From NCBI RefSeq assembly GCF_017565645.3, contig NZ_CP086136.1, forward strand, positions 8,539,501 to 8,603,500: a stretch of 64,000 nucleotides of DNA. The letters are read 5' to 3'. The position numbers and the translations under genes were made by a program. Shown piece by piece: positions 8,579 through 17,870 of this stretch (within the stretch, counting starts at the first letter, position 1; every line of letters starts with the position of its first letter). Under the pieces are notes generated by a model. It had not been told where the DNA came from and made no database searches. It was given only the letters and a program-made list of their open reading frames with translations. Source of the DNA: Bradyrhizobium barranii subsp. barranii (GTDB lineage: Bacteria; Pseudomonadota; Alphaproteobacteria; Rhizobiales; Xanthobacteraceae).

Positions 8579-9793
8579 ATGAGAGGGCTTTTGGCCTGCA
8601 CCTTGCTCGCGGCCATGACTTCGGCTGCCATGACCACGGCGGCGCGCGCGCAAGTCTCCGACGACGCGGTGCGGATCGGCGTGCTGACGGATCTGTCGAG
8701 CTGGGGCCGTGACAACAGCGGGCCGGGGTCGGTCGAGGCGGCCAAGATGGCGGTCGAGGAGTTCGGGCCGACCGTGCTCGGCAAGCCGATCGAGATCATC
8801 AGCGCCGACCACCAGATGAAGACCGATGTCGGCGTGCAGATCGTGCGCGGCTGGTTCGACAACGGCAAGGTCGACGCCGTCGTCGACATCCCCAACTCCG
8901 GCATCGCGATCGCCGTGCACAACATGGTGCGCGAACGCAACAAGATCGCGCTGCTCTCCGGCCCCGGCGCGAGCTCGCTCACCGACGAGCTGTGCAGCCC
9001 GAACACCGTGCACTTCACCTACGATACCTACGCGCTGTCCAAGGTGACGGCCTCCGCCGTGATCAAGGAAGGCGGCAAGTCCTGGTACTTCATCACCGCG
9101 GACTACGCTTTCGGCCAGCAGCTCGAGAAGGACGCCACGCGGTTCATCAACGAGATGGGCGGCAAGGTGCTGGGCGGCGTGAAGCATCCGACCAACACAG
9201 CCGACTTCTCCTCCTTTGCGCTCCAGGCGCAGAGTTCGAAGGCCGACGTGGTGGCGTTCGCCAATGCCGGCCAGGACACCGACAACGCCATCAAGCAGTC
9301 CGGCGAGTTCGGCCTGGTGCAGGGCGGCCAGAAGCTGGTCGGTCTCCTGATGTTCGACACCGACGTGCATGCGGTCGGCCTGAAGGCCGCGCAGGGCACC
9401 TACATGACAACGGCGTCCTACTGGAACATGGACGAGGCGACCCGCGCCTGGTCGAAGAAATTCTACGAGCGCACCAAGGTGATGCCGACCATGATCCAGA
9501 CCGGCGTCTACGGTTCGGTGCTGCATTATCTGAAGGGCATCAAGGCCGCCGGCACCGACGATCCCGCCAGGGTCATGGCCAAGATGCGCGAGCTGCCGAT
9601 CGAGGATACCTTCGTGCACGGCGGCAAATTGCGCGAGGACGGCCGCGTCATCCGCGACATGTATCTCGCCAAGGTGAAATCGCCCGAGCAGTCCAAGGAG
9701 CCGTGGGACTATCTGGAGATCGTCAAGACCGTGAAGGGCGAGGACGCCTTCCGCCCGGTCTCCGAATCCAAATGTCCGCTGCTGAAGAAATGA
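8579..9793 (+). CDS. Branched-chain-type (LivK) ABC substrate-binding protein
   Basis: A 404-residue periplasmic protein with a signal peptide (charged start, hydrophobic core, AARAQ cleavage near residue 24) and a Peripla_BP_6 domain (VRIGVLTDLSSWGRDNSGPG, then the two-lobe fold to the C-terminus). Such proteins deliver amino acids, aromatic acids or amides to LivHMGF-type importers. No permease or ATPase follows: the next genes are a flavoprotein 7 bases downstream and an IclR regulator. It either uses a transporter encoded elsewhere or acts as a sensor. SD-like AGAGAGGG precedes ATG 8579. Confidence 0.9.
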   Translation: MRGLLACTLLAAMTSAAMTTAARAQVSDDAVRIGVLTDLSSWGRDNSGPGSVEAAKMAVEEFGPTVLGKPIEIISADHQMKTDVGVQIVRGWFDNGKVDAVVDIPNSGIAIAVHNMVRERNKIALLSGPGASSLTDELCSPNTVHFTYDTYALSKVTASAVIKEGGKSWYFITADYAFGQQLEKDATRFINEMGGKVLGGVKHPTNTADFSSFALQAQSSKADVVAFANAGQDTDNAIKQSGEFGLVQGGQKLVGLLMFDTDVHAVGLKAAQGTYMTTASYWNMDEATRAWSKKFYERTKVMPTMIQTGVYGSVLHYLKGIKAAGTDDPARVMAKMRELPIEDTFVHGGKLREDGRVIRDMYLAKVKSPEQSKEPWDYLEIVKTVKGEDAFRPVSESKCPLLKK

Positions 9794-9800
9794 GGCCCGC

Positions 9801-11534
9801 ATGACCGGCAACGCGCGCAACGCAATTGAGACTTACGAGTGCGATGTGCTCGTGGCCGGATCGGGGGCCTCCGGCATGTCGGCCGCGATCACCGCGGGTC
9901 ATCGCGGCCTCGACGTGCTGATCGTCGAGAAGGAGCCGCGCTTCGGCGGCACCACCGCCCGCTCCGGCGGCTGGCTCTGGATCCCCGGCACCTCGCTGGC
10001 GAAGGCCTACGGAATCGAGGAGGCGCCGGAGCAGGCCCGCACCTACTTGCGGCACGAAGCCGGCAACAACTTCGATGCCGCGCGGGTCGATGCATTCCTG
10101 AGTGCGGGTCCGGAAGCGGTCGATTTCTTCACCACCAGGACCGCGCTGCGCTTCGACATGCCGCTGGTGTTTCCCGACTATCACGCCGAAGCGCCGGGCG
10201 GCGCGCAGGGCGGCCGCTCCATGGTGACGCGCCCGTTCGACGGCCGCGAGCTCGGCGACCAGATCAAGACGCTGGGCATGCCGCTTCCCGAGCTCACCGT
10301 GTTCGGCATGATGCTAGGCTCCGGCAAGGAGATCATCCATTTCATGCGCGTGACGAAGTCGCTGACCTCGGCGGTATACGTCGCCAAGCGCCTGTCACGG
10401 CACCTGATGGACGTGCTGCGGTATGGCCGCGGCATGACCTTGACCAACGGCAACGCGCTCGCCGGGCGCCTCGCGAAATCCGCACAGGACCTGAAGATTC
10501 CGATGTGGCTGTCCTCGCCGGTGCGCGAGCTGACGGTCGAGAACGGCGCGGTCACCGGCGCCATCGTCACCCGCGAAGGACGCGAGGTGCGCGTCCGCGC
10601 GCGGCAGGGCGTCGTGCTCGCCTGCGGCGGCTTCCCGCATGACGTCGAGCGCCGCAAGAAGATGTTTCCACACGCACCGACCGGCCATGAGCATTATTCG
10701 CCGGGACCGACCGGCAACACCGGCGACGGCCTGCGGCTCGCGGAGAGCGCCGGCGGCCACGTCGAGGATCGTCTGCCGAACGCGGCGGCCTGGGTGCCGG
10801 TGTCGGTGACCAAACGCAAGGATGGTTCGAGCGGCGTGATGCCGCATTTCATCGACCGCGCCAAACCCGGCGTGATCGCGGTGATGCGCGACGGCAAGCG
10901 CTTTGCCAATGAGGGCAATTCCTATCACGACTTCGTCCAGGCCATGATCAAGGCCGCAAAGCCCGGCGAGGAGATCGCCGCATATCTCGTCTGCGATCAC
11001 CCGACGCTGCGCAAATACGGCCTCGGCTGCGTGCCGCCGTTCCCGATGCCGCTCGGTCATCACCTCGATACCGGCTATCTCATGCGCGGCGACACGCTGG
11101 AGGCGCTGGCAGCGAAGGCCGGCATCGACGCCAAGGCGTTCACCGAGACCGTCGAGCAGTTCAATGCAACCGCGCCGATGGGGCACGACGCCGCCTTCGG
11201 CAAAGGTTCAAAAGCCTATAACCGCTACCAGGGCGACGCCATGCACGGTCCAAATCCCTGCATCGCGCCGATCGAGAACGGCCCGTTCTACGCCATCAAG
11301 ATGGTGATTGGCGATCTCGGCACCTATGCCGGCATCGTCACCGACGAGAACGCGCGGGCGCTGGACGCCGAAGGCCGGGTGATTCCCGGGCTCTATGCCG
11401 CCGGCAACGACATGGCGAGCATCATGGGCGGCAATTATCCCGGCGCCGGCATCACGCTTGGGCCGGCGCTGACCTTCGGCTACATTGCCGGCCGTCATCT
11501 CGCCGACAGCGCCGCCAAGCGCAACGCGGCGTAA
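9801..11534 (+). CDS. FAD-binding oxidoreductase (fumarate reductase/ketosteroid dehydrogenase-like)
   Basis: A 577-residue FAD_binding_2 flavoprotein. The ADP-binding motif is VLVAGSGASGMSAA near residues 13-26, followed by GGTTARSGGWLWIPG; the C-terminal FAD contact reads GGNYPGAGITLGPALTFG. This arrangement fits the 3-oxosteroid 1-dehydrogenase and soluble fumarate-reductase branch, which moves hydrogen into or out of a C=C bond next to a carbonyl. It follows the LivK-type gene by 7 bases and precedes the IclR gene by 19, forming a three-gene operon for an unidentified, perhaps cyclic or unsaturated, acid. Confidence 0.85.
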   Translation: MTGNARNAIETYECDVLVAGSGASGMSAAITAGHRGLDVLIVEKEPRFGGTTARSGGWLWIPGTSLAKAYGIEEAPEQARTYLRHEAGNNFDAARVDAFLSAGPEAVDFFTTRTALRFDMPLVFPDYHAEAPGGAQGGRSMVTRPFDGRELGDQIKTLGMPLPELTVFGMMLGSGKEIIHFMRVTKSLTSAVYVAKRLSRHLMDVLRYGRGMTLTNGNALAGRLAKSAQDLKIPMWLSSPVRELTVENGAVTGAIVTREGREVRVRARQGVVLACGGFPHDVERRKKMFPHAPTGHEHYSPGPTGNTGDGLRLAESAGGHVEDRLPNAAAWVPVSVTKRKDGSSGVMPHFIDRAKPGVIAVMRDGKRFANEGNSYHDFVQAMIKAAKPGEEIAAYLVCDHPTLRKYGLGCVPPFPMPLGHHLDTGYLMRGDTLEALAAKAGIDAKAFTETVEQFNATAPMGHDAAFGKGSKAYNRYQGDAMHGPNPCIAPIENGPFYAIKMVIGDLGTYAGIVTDENARALDAEGRVIPGLYAAGNDMASIMGGNYPGAGITLGPALTFGYIAGRHLADSAAKRNAA

Positions 11535-11553
11535 GCCACGCGCAAGGAGACGC

Positions 11554-12348
11554 ATGAAGAGAGAAAGCCGCGGCATCCAGTCGATCGAGGTCGGCGGAGA
11601 ATTGCTTCGCGCGCTCGCGAGATGCGGCGAGCCGATGATGCTGCGCGATCTCGCCCGCGAGGCCGGCATGACGCCGGCCAAGGCGCATCCCTATCTCGCC
11701 AGCTTCTCCCGCATCGGGCTGATCGAGCAGGACGAGACGACCGGCCACTACGAGATCGGCGCGCTGGCGCTAGAGCTCGGCCTGATCAGCCTGCGCCGGC
11801 TCTCCGGCGTGCGGATCGCGCGTCCGAAGATCGCAGGCCTCGCGAGCCAAATCGGCCATGCCGTCTCGCTCGCGGTCTGGGGCACGCACGGCCCGACCGT
11901 GGTGCAGCTCGAAGAGCCGGGCCAGCCCGTGCACATCGTGATGCGCGCCGGTTCGGTCATGGCGCTGCTCGAAACCGCGACCGGCCGCGCCTTTGCGGCG
12001 TTCCTGCCGGAGAAGACGATCAACGCCGCGCTCGAGAGTGGCCTCGACCGTCATGGCGTCGGCTACAACCCGAAGCGCGCGGTGAAGGGCGCGAAGGTCG
12101 CCGAGATGCTCACGGAGGTCCGCAAGCACGGCCTCGCCCGCGCGCTCGGCGATCCCCTGCCCGGCGTCAATGCGTTCTCGGCGCCGGTGTTCGATCATTC
12201 CGGCCATGTCGCGCTGGTGATCACCGCGATGGGGCCGGAAGGCACTTTTGATGCACGATGGGACAGCCCCATCGCCCATGCCCTGCGCGACTGCGCCGGC
12301 GGCATCTCGAAGCGGCTCGGCTACGGGATGACGATCGCGGCGGAGTGA
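11554..12348 (+). CDS. IclR-family transcriptional regulator
   Basis: A 264-residue IclR protein. The N-terminal winged helix (LRDLAREAGMTPAKAHPYLA, residues about 28-47) is followed by the GAF-like effector domain with GRAFAAFLPE and the C-terminal GVNAFSAPVFDHSGHVALV. ATG 11554 has AAGGAG 5 bases upstream, which rules out earlier in-frame starts inside the flavoprotein gene. Last gene of the LivK-flavoprotein-IclR operon, so probably a local substrate-responsive regulator. Confidence 0.92.
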   Translation: MKRESRGIQSIEVGGELLRALARCGEPMMLRDLAREAGMTPAKAHPYLASFSRIGLIEQDETTGHYEIGALALELGLISLRRLSGVRIARPKIAGLASQIGHAVSLAVWGTHGPTVVQLEEPGQPVHIVMRAGSVMALLETATGRAFAAFLPEKTINAALESGLDRHGVGYNPKRAVKGAKVAEMLTEVRKHGLARALGDPLPGVNAFSAPVFDHSGHVALVITAMGPEGTFDARWDSPIAHALRDCAGGISKRLGYGMTIAAE

Positions 12349-12354
12349 GGCCTG

Positions 12355-14505
12355 TTAGGCCGGCGAAACGCGCACCTCCTCCGCGGAGATCGATCCGCTG
12401 TCGACGACGAGCGCGACGGCGCCGCTGGTCAATGGGAGATCGCCCGTGTCCTGAACGCTGAAGAGTTTTTTACCATCGACATGGGCTTCGATGTCGGTTC
12501 CGGCCACGCGCAGCTCAATCCGATATCTCCGGTCGAGCTGCCAGTCGAAGCGTTCGCTGGCGAGCACGAGTTCGTCATGCACGCGCTTGACCAAACGGAC
12601 GCGGCCGCCCTCGGCACGGTCGAACATCAGCGCGTAATAGCGCTCGCGTCCCTGCACCCGCGCCGCGAGGCCCCAGGCGTTCGCCAGCAGCGGCATGATC
12701 TCGGACGTTACGCGATAATCCTTCCAGTCGCGCGTACCCTGCGCGATGAAGCCGAGCCCGTCGCCATTGGTAACGCGCAGGCCCTCCCAGCGGGTCTGGA
12801 ACTGGCTGACATTGTTGACCCAGGCGTGCTTCCACATCGTGCTCAGATTGTTGTCCGGCCGCTTCAGCACGGTGTCAGGCGCGCCACCCCAGGTCAGATA
12901 GTCGAGATAGAGCGTGCCATCGACGCCGAGCGGATCGCGCGTTTCGATCTCCACCCCGATCTCGAAGATCGGATAGGCATGGGTCTCCGGCACCTCCCAG
13001 CTCAGCACGGCGTGACAGCCGCCGGTCAGTTCCTGCGCATCGCCGTAGATCTGGATCAGCTCGTCGTGCTCGTCATAGACGCTGGAAAACAGTCGCACCG
13101 CCACGGTGCCGCTATCCGCTTCCGATTCAATCCGGCACTCCACCTGTTGCCCCGAATACAGCGTCGGACAGGCCACAAGCTGGTAGGTCGGCATCGTAAA
13201 CACCTCCTTGTCGAAGAAGGTGGGGCTCGCAACGCGTGCCACGCGTCCGGGCGCCAGACGGCGGAAGTCGATCGCCAGACTCCGCTCCCCAGTGCGGCTG
13301 TGGCCGGCGACATTGCTGAGCTCGACCTCGTGGAGCCGTGCGGGCGAGCCGCCCTTCACGTGGAAGCCCTGCAGGCTGCCCGGAAAGTTGAAGTTGAAGC
13401 GCGCGCCGTCCTTGGCGACCGCCAGCGCCGGCGCACCGGCGAGCGCAAGCCCGGCCGCGACCAGCGACTGCGTCTCGATCACGGCGTCGGAGATCGCAGC
13501 GCCACCTTCGGCCGTCGAGATGTACATGCGGTCGGCGATGGGGGTGCGGAAGTCCGGCCCGGCGTCGAGGCCGGCAAGTCCGGTGCGGATGCCGAACAGG
13601 CAGCCGACATTGCCGGCATTGCAGTCGGTATCCCAGCCGGCCGTGTTGGCGATGCGCATCGCCTCCTGAAAGCTGTTCCCGCCGTAGAGCGTCGCCAGAA
13701 TGATCAGCGCGTGGTTGGGCACGACATGGCAATTGCCGAGGAATTTGTCGTAGCCGTAACGTTCGGCGATCAGCGCACGGGTCCGTTCCCAGTCGTTGCC
13801 GTTGTCGCCGGCGTGCCATTCCCGGACGTCGTTGACGACGCGCCGGATCAGCGCGTCCTTCGGCACGAAGCCGAGCCCGACATCGATCAGCTTCTGCACG
13901 TCGTGCTCGACGAAGGCCAGCGCCTCCATCGCCGCGAGCAGTTTTGCGGCATGCACGGATTCACCATCATGGCTCACGCGCCCGGCCTGCTCGGCCAGAT
14001 AAGCGGCCTGCTCCGGATTACCCGGGCTCACCATCGCCCAGCCGTCGATGAAGATTTGCGCACCGATCTGCTCGGCTACGGTCGTGCCGTTCAGCGCGAT
14101 CGAGCCGCTCTGCGGCGCCGGGATACCGGACTTCAGCCGCAGATAGGCGGTGTGCTCGGTGGAATTGCCGATGCCACCCCACCACAGGATGGCGCGCTCC
14201 TCGACGATGTAGTTCAGCCAGGCTTGCCCGATCTGCTTCGAGGTGAGACGCTTCGGATAGCCATTGTCGGCAAGCGCGCGGGGAAACGCAAAAGTGCCAG
14301 AGACGTCGTCGTCGGTAACGACGAGATGATGGGATCGCAACGCGACGTCACGACGCTCGTTGACATAGTAGTTGATCGGCCCGAGCTCCTTCATGATGCG
14401 CTCATAGGTCCAGCCCTCGAAGGGCCGGCCGAGGTAGACACCGATGAGCTTGCCAAGCACGCCGGCATAGACCCGCTCCGCGTAGTCATGAGGAATAGCT
14501 GTCAC
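12355..14505 (-). CDS. ADP-ribosylglycohydrolase-fold protein with beta-rich C-terminal region
   Basis: A 716-residue protein, twice the size of a simple DraG enzyme. Residues about 10-340 carry the ADP-ribosylglycohydrolase fold: GVLGKLIGVYLGRPFEG, the metal-binding run VTDDDVSGTF (Asp65-67), and GWDTDCNAGNVG late in the domain, giving the second Mg-binding acidic pair. Residues 370-716 are beta-rich and look like a carbohydrate-binding or concanavalin-like module, especially the last 150. The GTG start at 14505 follows GGGAGTG. It lies 36 bases downstream of a LacI gene and across from a sugar ABC importer, so an N-glycoside or ribosyl sugar substrate is more likely than a protein-linked ADP-ribose. 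That is inference. Confidence 0.8.
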   Translation of the reverse strand: MTAIPHDYAERVYAGVLGKLIGVYLGRPFEGWTYERIMKELGPINYYVNERRDVALRSHHLVVTDDDVSGTFAFPRALADNGYPKRLTSKQIGQAWLNYIVEERAILWWGGIGNSTEHTAYLRLKSGIPAPQSGSIALNGTTVAEQIGAQIFIDGWAMVSPGNPEQAAYLAEQAGRVSHDGESVHAAKLLAAMEALAFVEHDVQKLIDVGLGFVPKDALIRRVVNDVREWHAGDNGNDWERTRALIAERYGYDKFLGNCHVVPNHALIILATLYGGNSFQEAMRIANTAGWDTDCNAGNVGCLFGIRTGLAGLDAGPDFRTPIADRMYISTAEGGAAISDAVIETQSLVAAGLALAGAPALAVAKDGARFNFNFPGSLQGFHVKGGSPARLHEVELSNVAGHSRTGERSLAIDFRRLAPGRVARVASPTFFDKEVFTMPTYQLVACPTLYSGQQVECRIESEADSGTVAVRLFSSVYDEHDELIQIYGDAQELTGGCHAVLSWEVPETHAYPIFEIGVEIETRDPLGVDGTLYLDYLTWGGAPDTVLKRPDNNLSTMWKHAWVNNVSQFQTRWEGLRVTNGDGLGFIAQGTRDWKDYRVTSEIMPLLANAWGLAARVQGRERYYALMFDRAEGGRVRLVKRVHDELVLASERFDWQLDRRYRIELRVAGTDIEAHVDGKKLFSVQDTGDLPLTSGAVALVVDSGSISAEEVRVSPA

Positions 14506-14541
14506 GAGTTCACTCCCATATCCAATTACTTGGCTCGCGGG

Positions 14542-15597
14542 TCAGACCGACGAGCGCTTCATGATCTCGAATTTCAATTCATGGCTCCGGCCCGGCGCCG
14601 CGAGCCCGCCCGGTTGCAACCGCTTGACCAGCGTCTCCGCCGCAAGCGCGCCGAGATCGAACTCCGGTTGCCGCACCGTGGTGAGCCCGAGCAGCTTTGC
14701 GACCGGGATATCGTCGAAGCCAGCGATTGCAATGTCGCTGGGGATCGAGAGCCCGGCTGCACGCGCCGCCTCCATCGCACCGAGCGCCAGCACGTCGCTC
14801 GCGCCGAACACGGCGGTCGGGCGATCGCCGTTTCTTTCGAGCAGCCGCTTCATCGCACGCGCGCCGGATTCCTCGGAATAGGCGCTGTCGGTAATGAAAT
14901 CAGGCGCAAGTCCCGCTTCCCGCATCACCGCGCCGTAACCCTGCGCGCGCCGCTGGCTCGGGCCGAACTCGGCCTGGATCATGGCGATGCGCCGGTGCCC
15001 GCGCGCAATCAGAAGCCGCGTCATTTCCGCGGCCGCTTCGGCATTGTCGATATAGACGCTGTCGATCGCGAGCGGTCCGTCCGGCTTGTGCTGGCTCTCC
15101 AGCCGCACCAGCGGGATGCCCTTACGCGCGAGCACGGCGAGCTGGGGCGCCCGCAGATGAAAGAACGTTGCGACGACGCCATCGGCCCGTCCCTGGAGCA
15201 GCCAGTCGATGGCGCGGGCCTCGCCTTCCGGCCGCCCGTCGGTGTCGAAGATCAGGACGTCATAGCCAGCCGGCGCCGCGACCGTCTGCAATCCCCGGAC
15301 GAGGCCTGGATAGAACGGATTGGTGATATCTGGAATGACACAGGCAAATGTCATGGTCCGCGCGCTGCGCAGCATCCGCGCCGGATGGTTCGGCTGGTAA
15401 CCCAGCTCCTGTGCGACCTGAAGAATGCGCGTGCGCGTCGCAGGCGGAACGGACGGCGTCTCCGTCTTGTTCAGGACAAGCGACACCGCGGCCTGCGAAA
15501 CACCGGCCGCGAGCGCGATATCCTTCTGCGTGGGGCGGGCTGGCGCCTGCTTGTCGCGCCCCTTCCCCCGCTTCGTCCTCGTTGTTGACGTCGCCAT
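14542..15597 (-). CDS. LacI-family transcriptional regulator
   Basis: A 351-residue LacI/GalR protein. After a basic N-terminal tail the helix-turn-helix and hinge are textbook: TQKDIALAAGVSQAAVSLVL (residues about 23-42), then YQPNHPARMLRS; the sugar-binding domain follows (DITNPFYPGLVRGLQ). It is divergent from the sugar ABC operon and co-directional with the glycohydrolase gene, and a strong palindrome lies 5 bases from its start. It probably represses both sides and itself until the sugar binds. Confidence 0.93.
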   Translation of the reverse strand: MATSTTRTKRGKGRDKQAPARPTQKDIALAAGVSQAAVSLVLNKTETPSVPPATRTRILQVAQELGYQPNHPARMLRSARTMTFACVIPDITNPFYPGLVRGLQTVAAPAGYDVLIFDTDGRPEGEARAIDWLLQGRADGVVATFFHLRAPQLAVLARKGIPLVRLESQHKPDGPLAIDSVYIDNAEAAAEMTRLLIARGHRRIAMIQAEFGPSQRRAQGYGAVMREAGLAPDFITDSAYSEESGARAMKRLLERNGDRPTAVFGASDVLALGAMEAARAAGLSIPSDIAIAGFDDIPVAKLLGLTTVRQPEFDLGALAAETLVKRLQPGGLAAPGRSHELKFEIMKRSSV

Positions 15598-15601
15598 TTG
15601 G

Positions 15602-15623
15602 CTTAGTTATACGTATTACTAAG
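15602..15623. promoter_or_regulatory. LacI-type operator
   Basis: CTTAGTTATACGTATTACTAAG is a 22-base palindrome broken only by one T:T pair on each side of the central ATACGTAT. The CG centre is typical of LacI-family operators. It lies between the divergent LacI and substrate-binding-protein genes, 5 bases from the first and 52 from the second. Confidence 0.75.
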
Positions 15624-15674
15624 GGAAAATCAACAATCACCGCCAATGACCTGAGGAAACCGAGGTTCATCGCC

Positions 15675-17015
15675 ATGACCATGACCCGACGCCAGCTTGT
15701 TGCCGCCATCCCCGCTGCCGCACTTGCCGCGAGCTTGCCACGCGACGTTCGCGCCGAGGACGGGCGCAAGGTCGTGACGTTCTGGTTCGGCCAGGCGAAT
15801 TCGGACGGCCAGGCCGCGCTGCGCAACGATCTGGTCGAGGCGTTCAACGCCTCGCAGGACAAATATCTGCTCCAGCTCGAGGTGAAGGGCGCCGCCGTCA
15901 ACAACCTCCTGAAGGTCGCACTCGTTGCCGGCAACGGCCCGGACATCGTGCAGACCGCAGGCCCCGCCTATCTCACCGCGATCGCGAATGCCGGCCAGGT
16001 GCTGCCGCTCGACGATTTCGCCGAGAAGTACAAGTGGAAGGATCGCTTCCTGGCGCCGCTGCTCAACACCAGCGTCTACGGCGGCAAGCTCTACGCGCTG
16101 CCGCGCGACTACGAGTCGATGCACCTGTTCTATAACAAGGAGCTGTTCAAGCAGAACGGCTGGAAGCAGCCGACCAACCGGCAGGAGATGGAGGCGATCG
16201 CAGACGCAGCGCTCGCCAAAGGCGTCATCCCCTTCGGCGCCGGCAATGCCGACTGGAAGGGCGTGAACGAGTGGCTGATGACGGTGTTCTTCAACAACGT
16301 CGCTGGCCCCGACAACGTGCGCAAGGCACTTGCCGGCGAACTGCCCTGGACCGCGCCGCCGTTCGTCGAGGCGGTCGAACTGTCAAAGGCGTGGTACAAC
16401 AAGGGCTATTTCGGCAAGAACTATTTCTCGCTGACCATCGAGCAGAGCTTCCTCCAGGTCGTCAACGCCAAGGCGGCGATGGCGTTCAGCGGCACCTGGT
16501 CGTTCGGCACCAAATCCTACGGCATGTCGAAGCCCGATACCGTGATCGACGTCATGCCGACGCCGACCCTCGGCTCGGCCTTCACGGGATCACTGGTCCA
16601 TCTCGCCTGCGGCGCGACGCTGTCGATCGCCAAGAACTCGCAGAATGCGGAAGGCGCAGCCGCCGTGTTCGAGTTCATGCTGACGCGCAAGTTCTACGAG
16701 ACCATGAACCGCGACTGGCCCGGCAAATGGGCACTCCCGGTCAAGGACCTGCCGCCGGACATGCTCCAGGGCATCGGCTATCCCCTATTCGAGAAGACGA
16801 TCGCGAATCTGCACGAAGCGTTCAGCAAGGGGCAGTACGGCTTCACCACCTGGACGTTCTGGCCCGGCGCCACCAACTCCTATCTGATCGAAGGCATCGA
16901 GCAGGTCTGGCTCAACAAGATCACGCCGGACGCTTACCTCACGCGGATGCAGACGCTCTTCAGCCAGGAAGCAAAAGAAGGCAAGGTGCCGCCGCTGCCG
17001 CCGCGGACGGCCTGA
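15675..17015 (+). CDS. Sugar ABC transporter substrate-binding protein
   Basis: A 446-residue extracellular solute-binding protein family 1 member (MalE/UgpB type). It starts MTMTRRQLVAAIPAAA with a Tat-like leader cut near residue 28. The body has GNGPDIVQTAGPAYLTAI and LPRDYESMHLFYNKELFKQN, both characteristic of this family. ATG 15675 (or 15681) is preferred over much earlier in-frame codons that cross the LacI operator. First gene of an operon with two permeases, regulated by the divergent LacI gene. It probably binds an oligosaccharide or glycoside. Confidence 0.92.
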   Translation: MTMTRRQLVAAIPAAALAASLPRDVRAEDGRKVVTFWFGQANSDGQAALRNDLVEAFNASQDKYLLQLEVKGAAVNNLLKVALVAGNGPDIVQTAGPAYLTAIANAGQVLPLDDFAEKYKWKDRFLAPLLNTSVYGGKLYALPRDYESMHLFYNKELFKQNGWKQPTNRQEMEAIADAALAKGVIPFGAGNADWKGVNEWLMTVFFNNVAGPDNVRKALAGELPWTAPPFVEAVELSKAWYNKGYFGKNYFSLTIEQSFLQVVNAKAAMAFSGTWSFGTKSYGMSKPDTVIDVMPTPTLGSAFTGSLVHLACGATLSIAKNSQNAEGAAAVFEFMLTRKFYETMNRDWPGKWALPVKDLPPDMLQGIGYPLFEKTIANLHEAFSKGQYGFTTWTFWPGATNSYLIEGIEQVWLNKITPDAYLTRMQTLFSQEAKEGKVPPLPPRTA

Positions 17016-17021
17016 CGCACG

Positions 17022-17870
17022 ATGTGGCTCTTCGCGCTTCCAGCGCTCCTGATTAACGTCTGCATCATCCTGGTTCCCGCCGTGCTAACATTCACGGCGG
17101 CATTCTTCATGTGGGACGGTGTCGGAAAGCCGGCGTGGGCGGGACTGGCCAACTTTCAGAACATGTTCGCCGATCCCGTGTTCTGGTCGGCGCTGACAAA
17201 TAACTTCATCTGGACGGCGATCTTCCTCATCGTGCCGGTCTGCCTCGCGCTCGTGATGGCAGCGGCGCTGCTGATGGCGCCGAAGGCGCGCATCGTGGTC
17301 CAGTCCATCATCTTCCTGCCGCGTATCATCGCTGTCGCAGTCACAGGCCGCATCTTTCAGGGCATGATCTTCAGCCCCGCGACCGGCGTCGTCGCCTGGT
17401 TGAACGAGCACGGCTTTTCGATCTCCGATCCCCTCGCCGACCCCGACCGCTCGCTCTATGCTGTCGCCGCGGTCGACATCTGGCACTGGTGGGGCTTTCT
17501 CGCGGTCGTGTTCCTGTCGGCGATGCGGCAGATCAGCATCGACCAGATCGAAGCCGCGCGGCTCGACGGAGCCGGCTTCTTTGCTTTGTTCCGCTACGTT
17601 CTGATCCCGGGCATCCGCCCGACCCTGACCTTGATGCTGATTCTGACCGTGATCTGGTCGTTCCAGGTCTTCGAATTCATCTTCATTGTCACCCGCGGCG
17701 GCCCCGCCTATGGCAGCGAGGTGCTGGCGACATTTGCCTACCGCCACGCCTTCTTCGAAGGCGACGTCGGCCAGGCTGCAGCCGCCGCCTGCGTCATGAG
17801 CCTGTTCGGCCTGTGTGCCACCGCCGTCTATCTCTGGCTCCAGATCACCGACGACGCGCAATCGACATGA
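17022..17870 (+). CDS. Sugar ABC transporter permease (MalF type)
   Basis: A 282-residue inner-membrane protein with six predicted helices and the binding-protein-dependent EAA loop (IDQIEAARLDGAGFFALFRY, residues about 169-188) that contacts the ATPase. It starts 6 bases after the binding-protein gene, beginning directly with the first helix (MWLFALPALL), slightly short at the N-terminus compared with MalF/UgpA-type relatives. Its end overlaps the next permease gene by ATGA. No ATPase gene follows, so the pair must borrow an MsmK/UgpC-type ATPase. Confidence 0.92.
   Translation: MWLFALPALLINVCIILVPAVLTFTAAFFMWDGVGKPAWAGLANFQNMFADPVFWSALTNNFIWTAIFLIVPVCLALVMAAALLMAPKARIVVQSIIFLPRIIAVAVTGRIFQGMIFSPATGVVAWLNEHGFSISDPLADPDRSLYAVAAVDIWHWWGFLAVVFLSAMRQISIDQIEAARLDGAGFFALFRYVLIPGIRPTLTLMLILTVIWSFQVFEFIFIVTRGGPAYGSEVLATFAYRHAFFEGDVGQAAAAACVMSLFGLCATAVYLWLQITDDAQST

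Noticed and set aside
12349..12363. GGCC-TGTTA-GGCC as a terminator between the IclR and glycohydrolase genes
   Set aside because: The stem is only four bases and includes the glycohydrolase stop codon; there is no T run on either side.
12481..15588. A 1035-residue open frame on the plus strand
   Set aside because: It is antisense to the glycohydrolase and LacI genes, whose family motifs are clear; the long frame has no motif and a His/Arg/Asp-rich composition typical of high-GC shadows.
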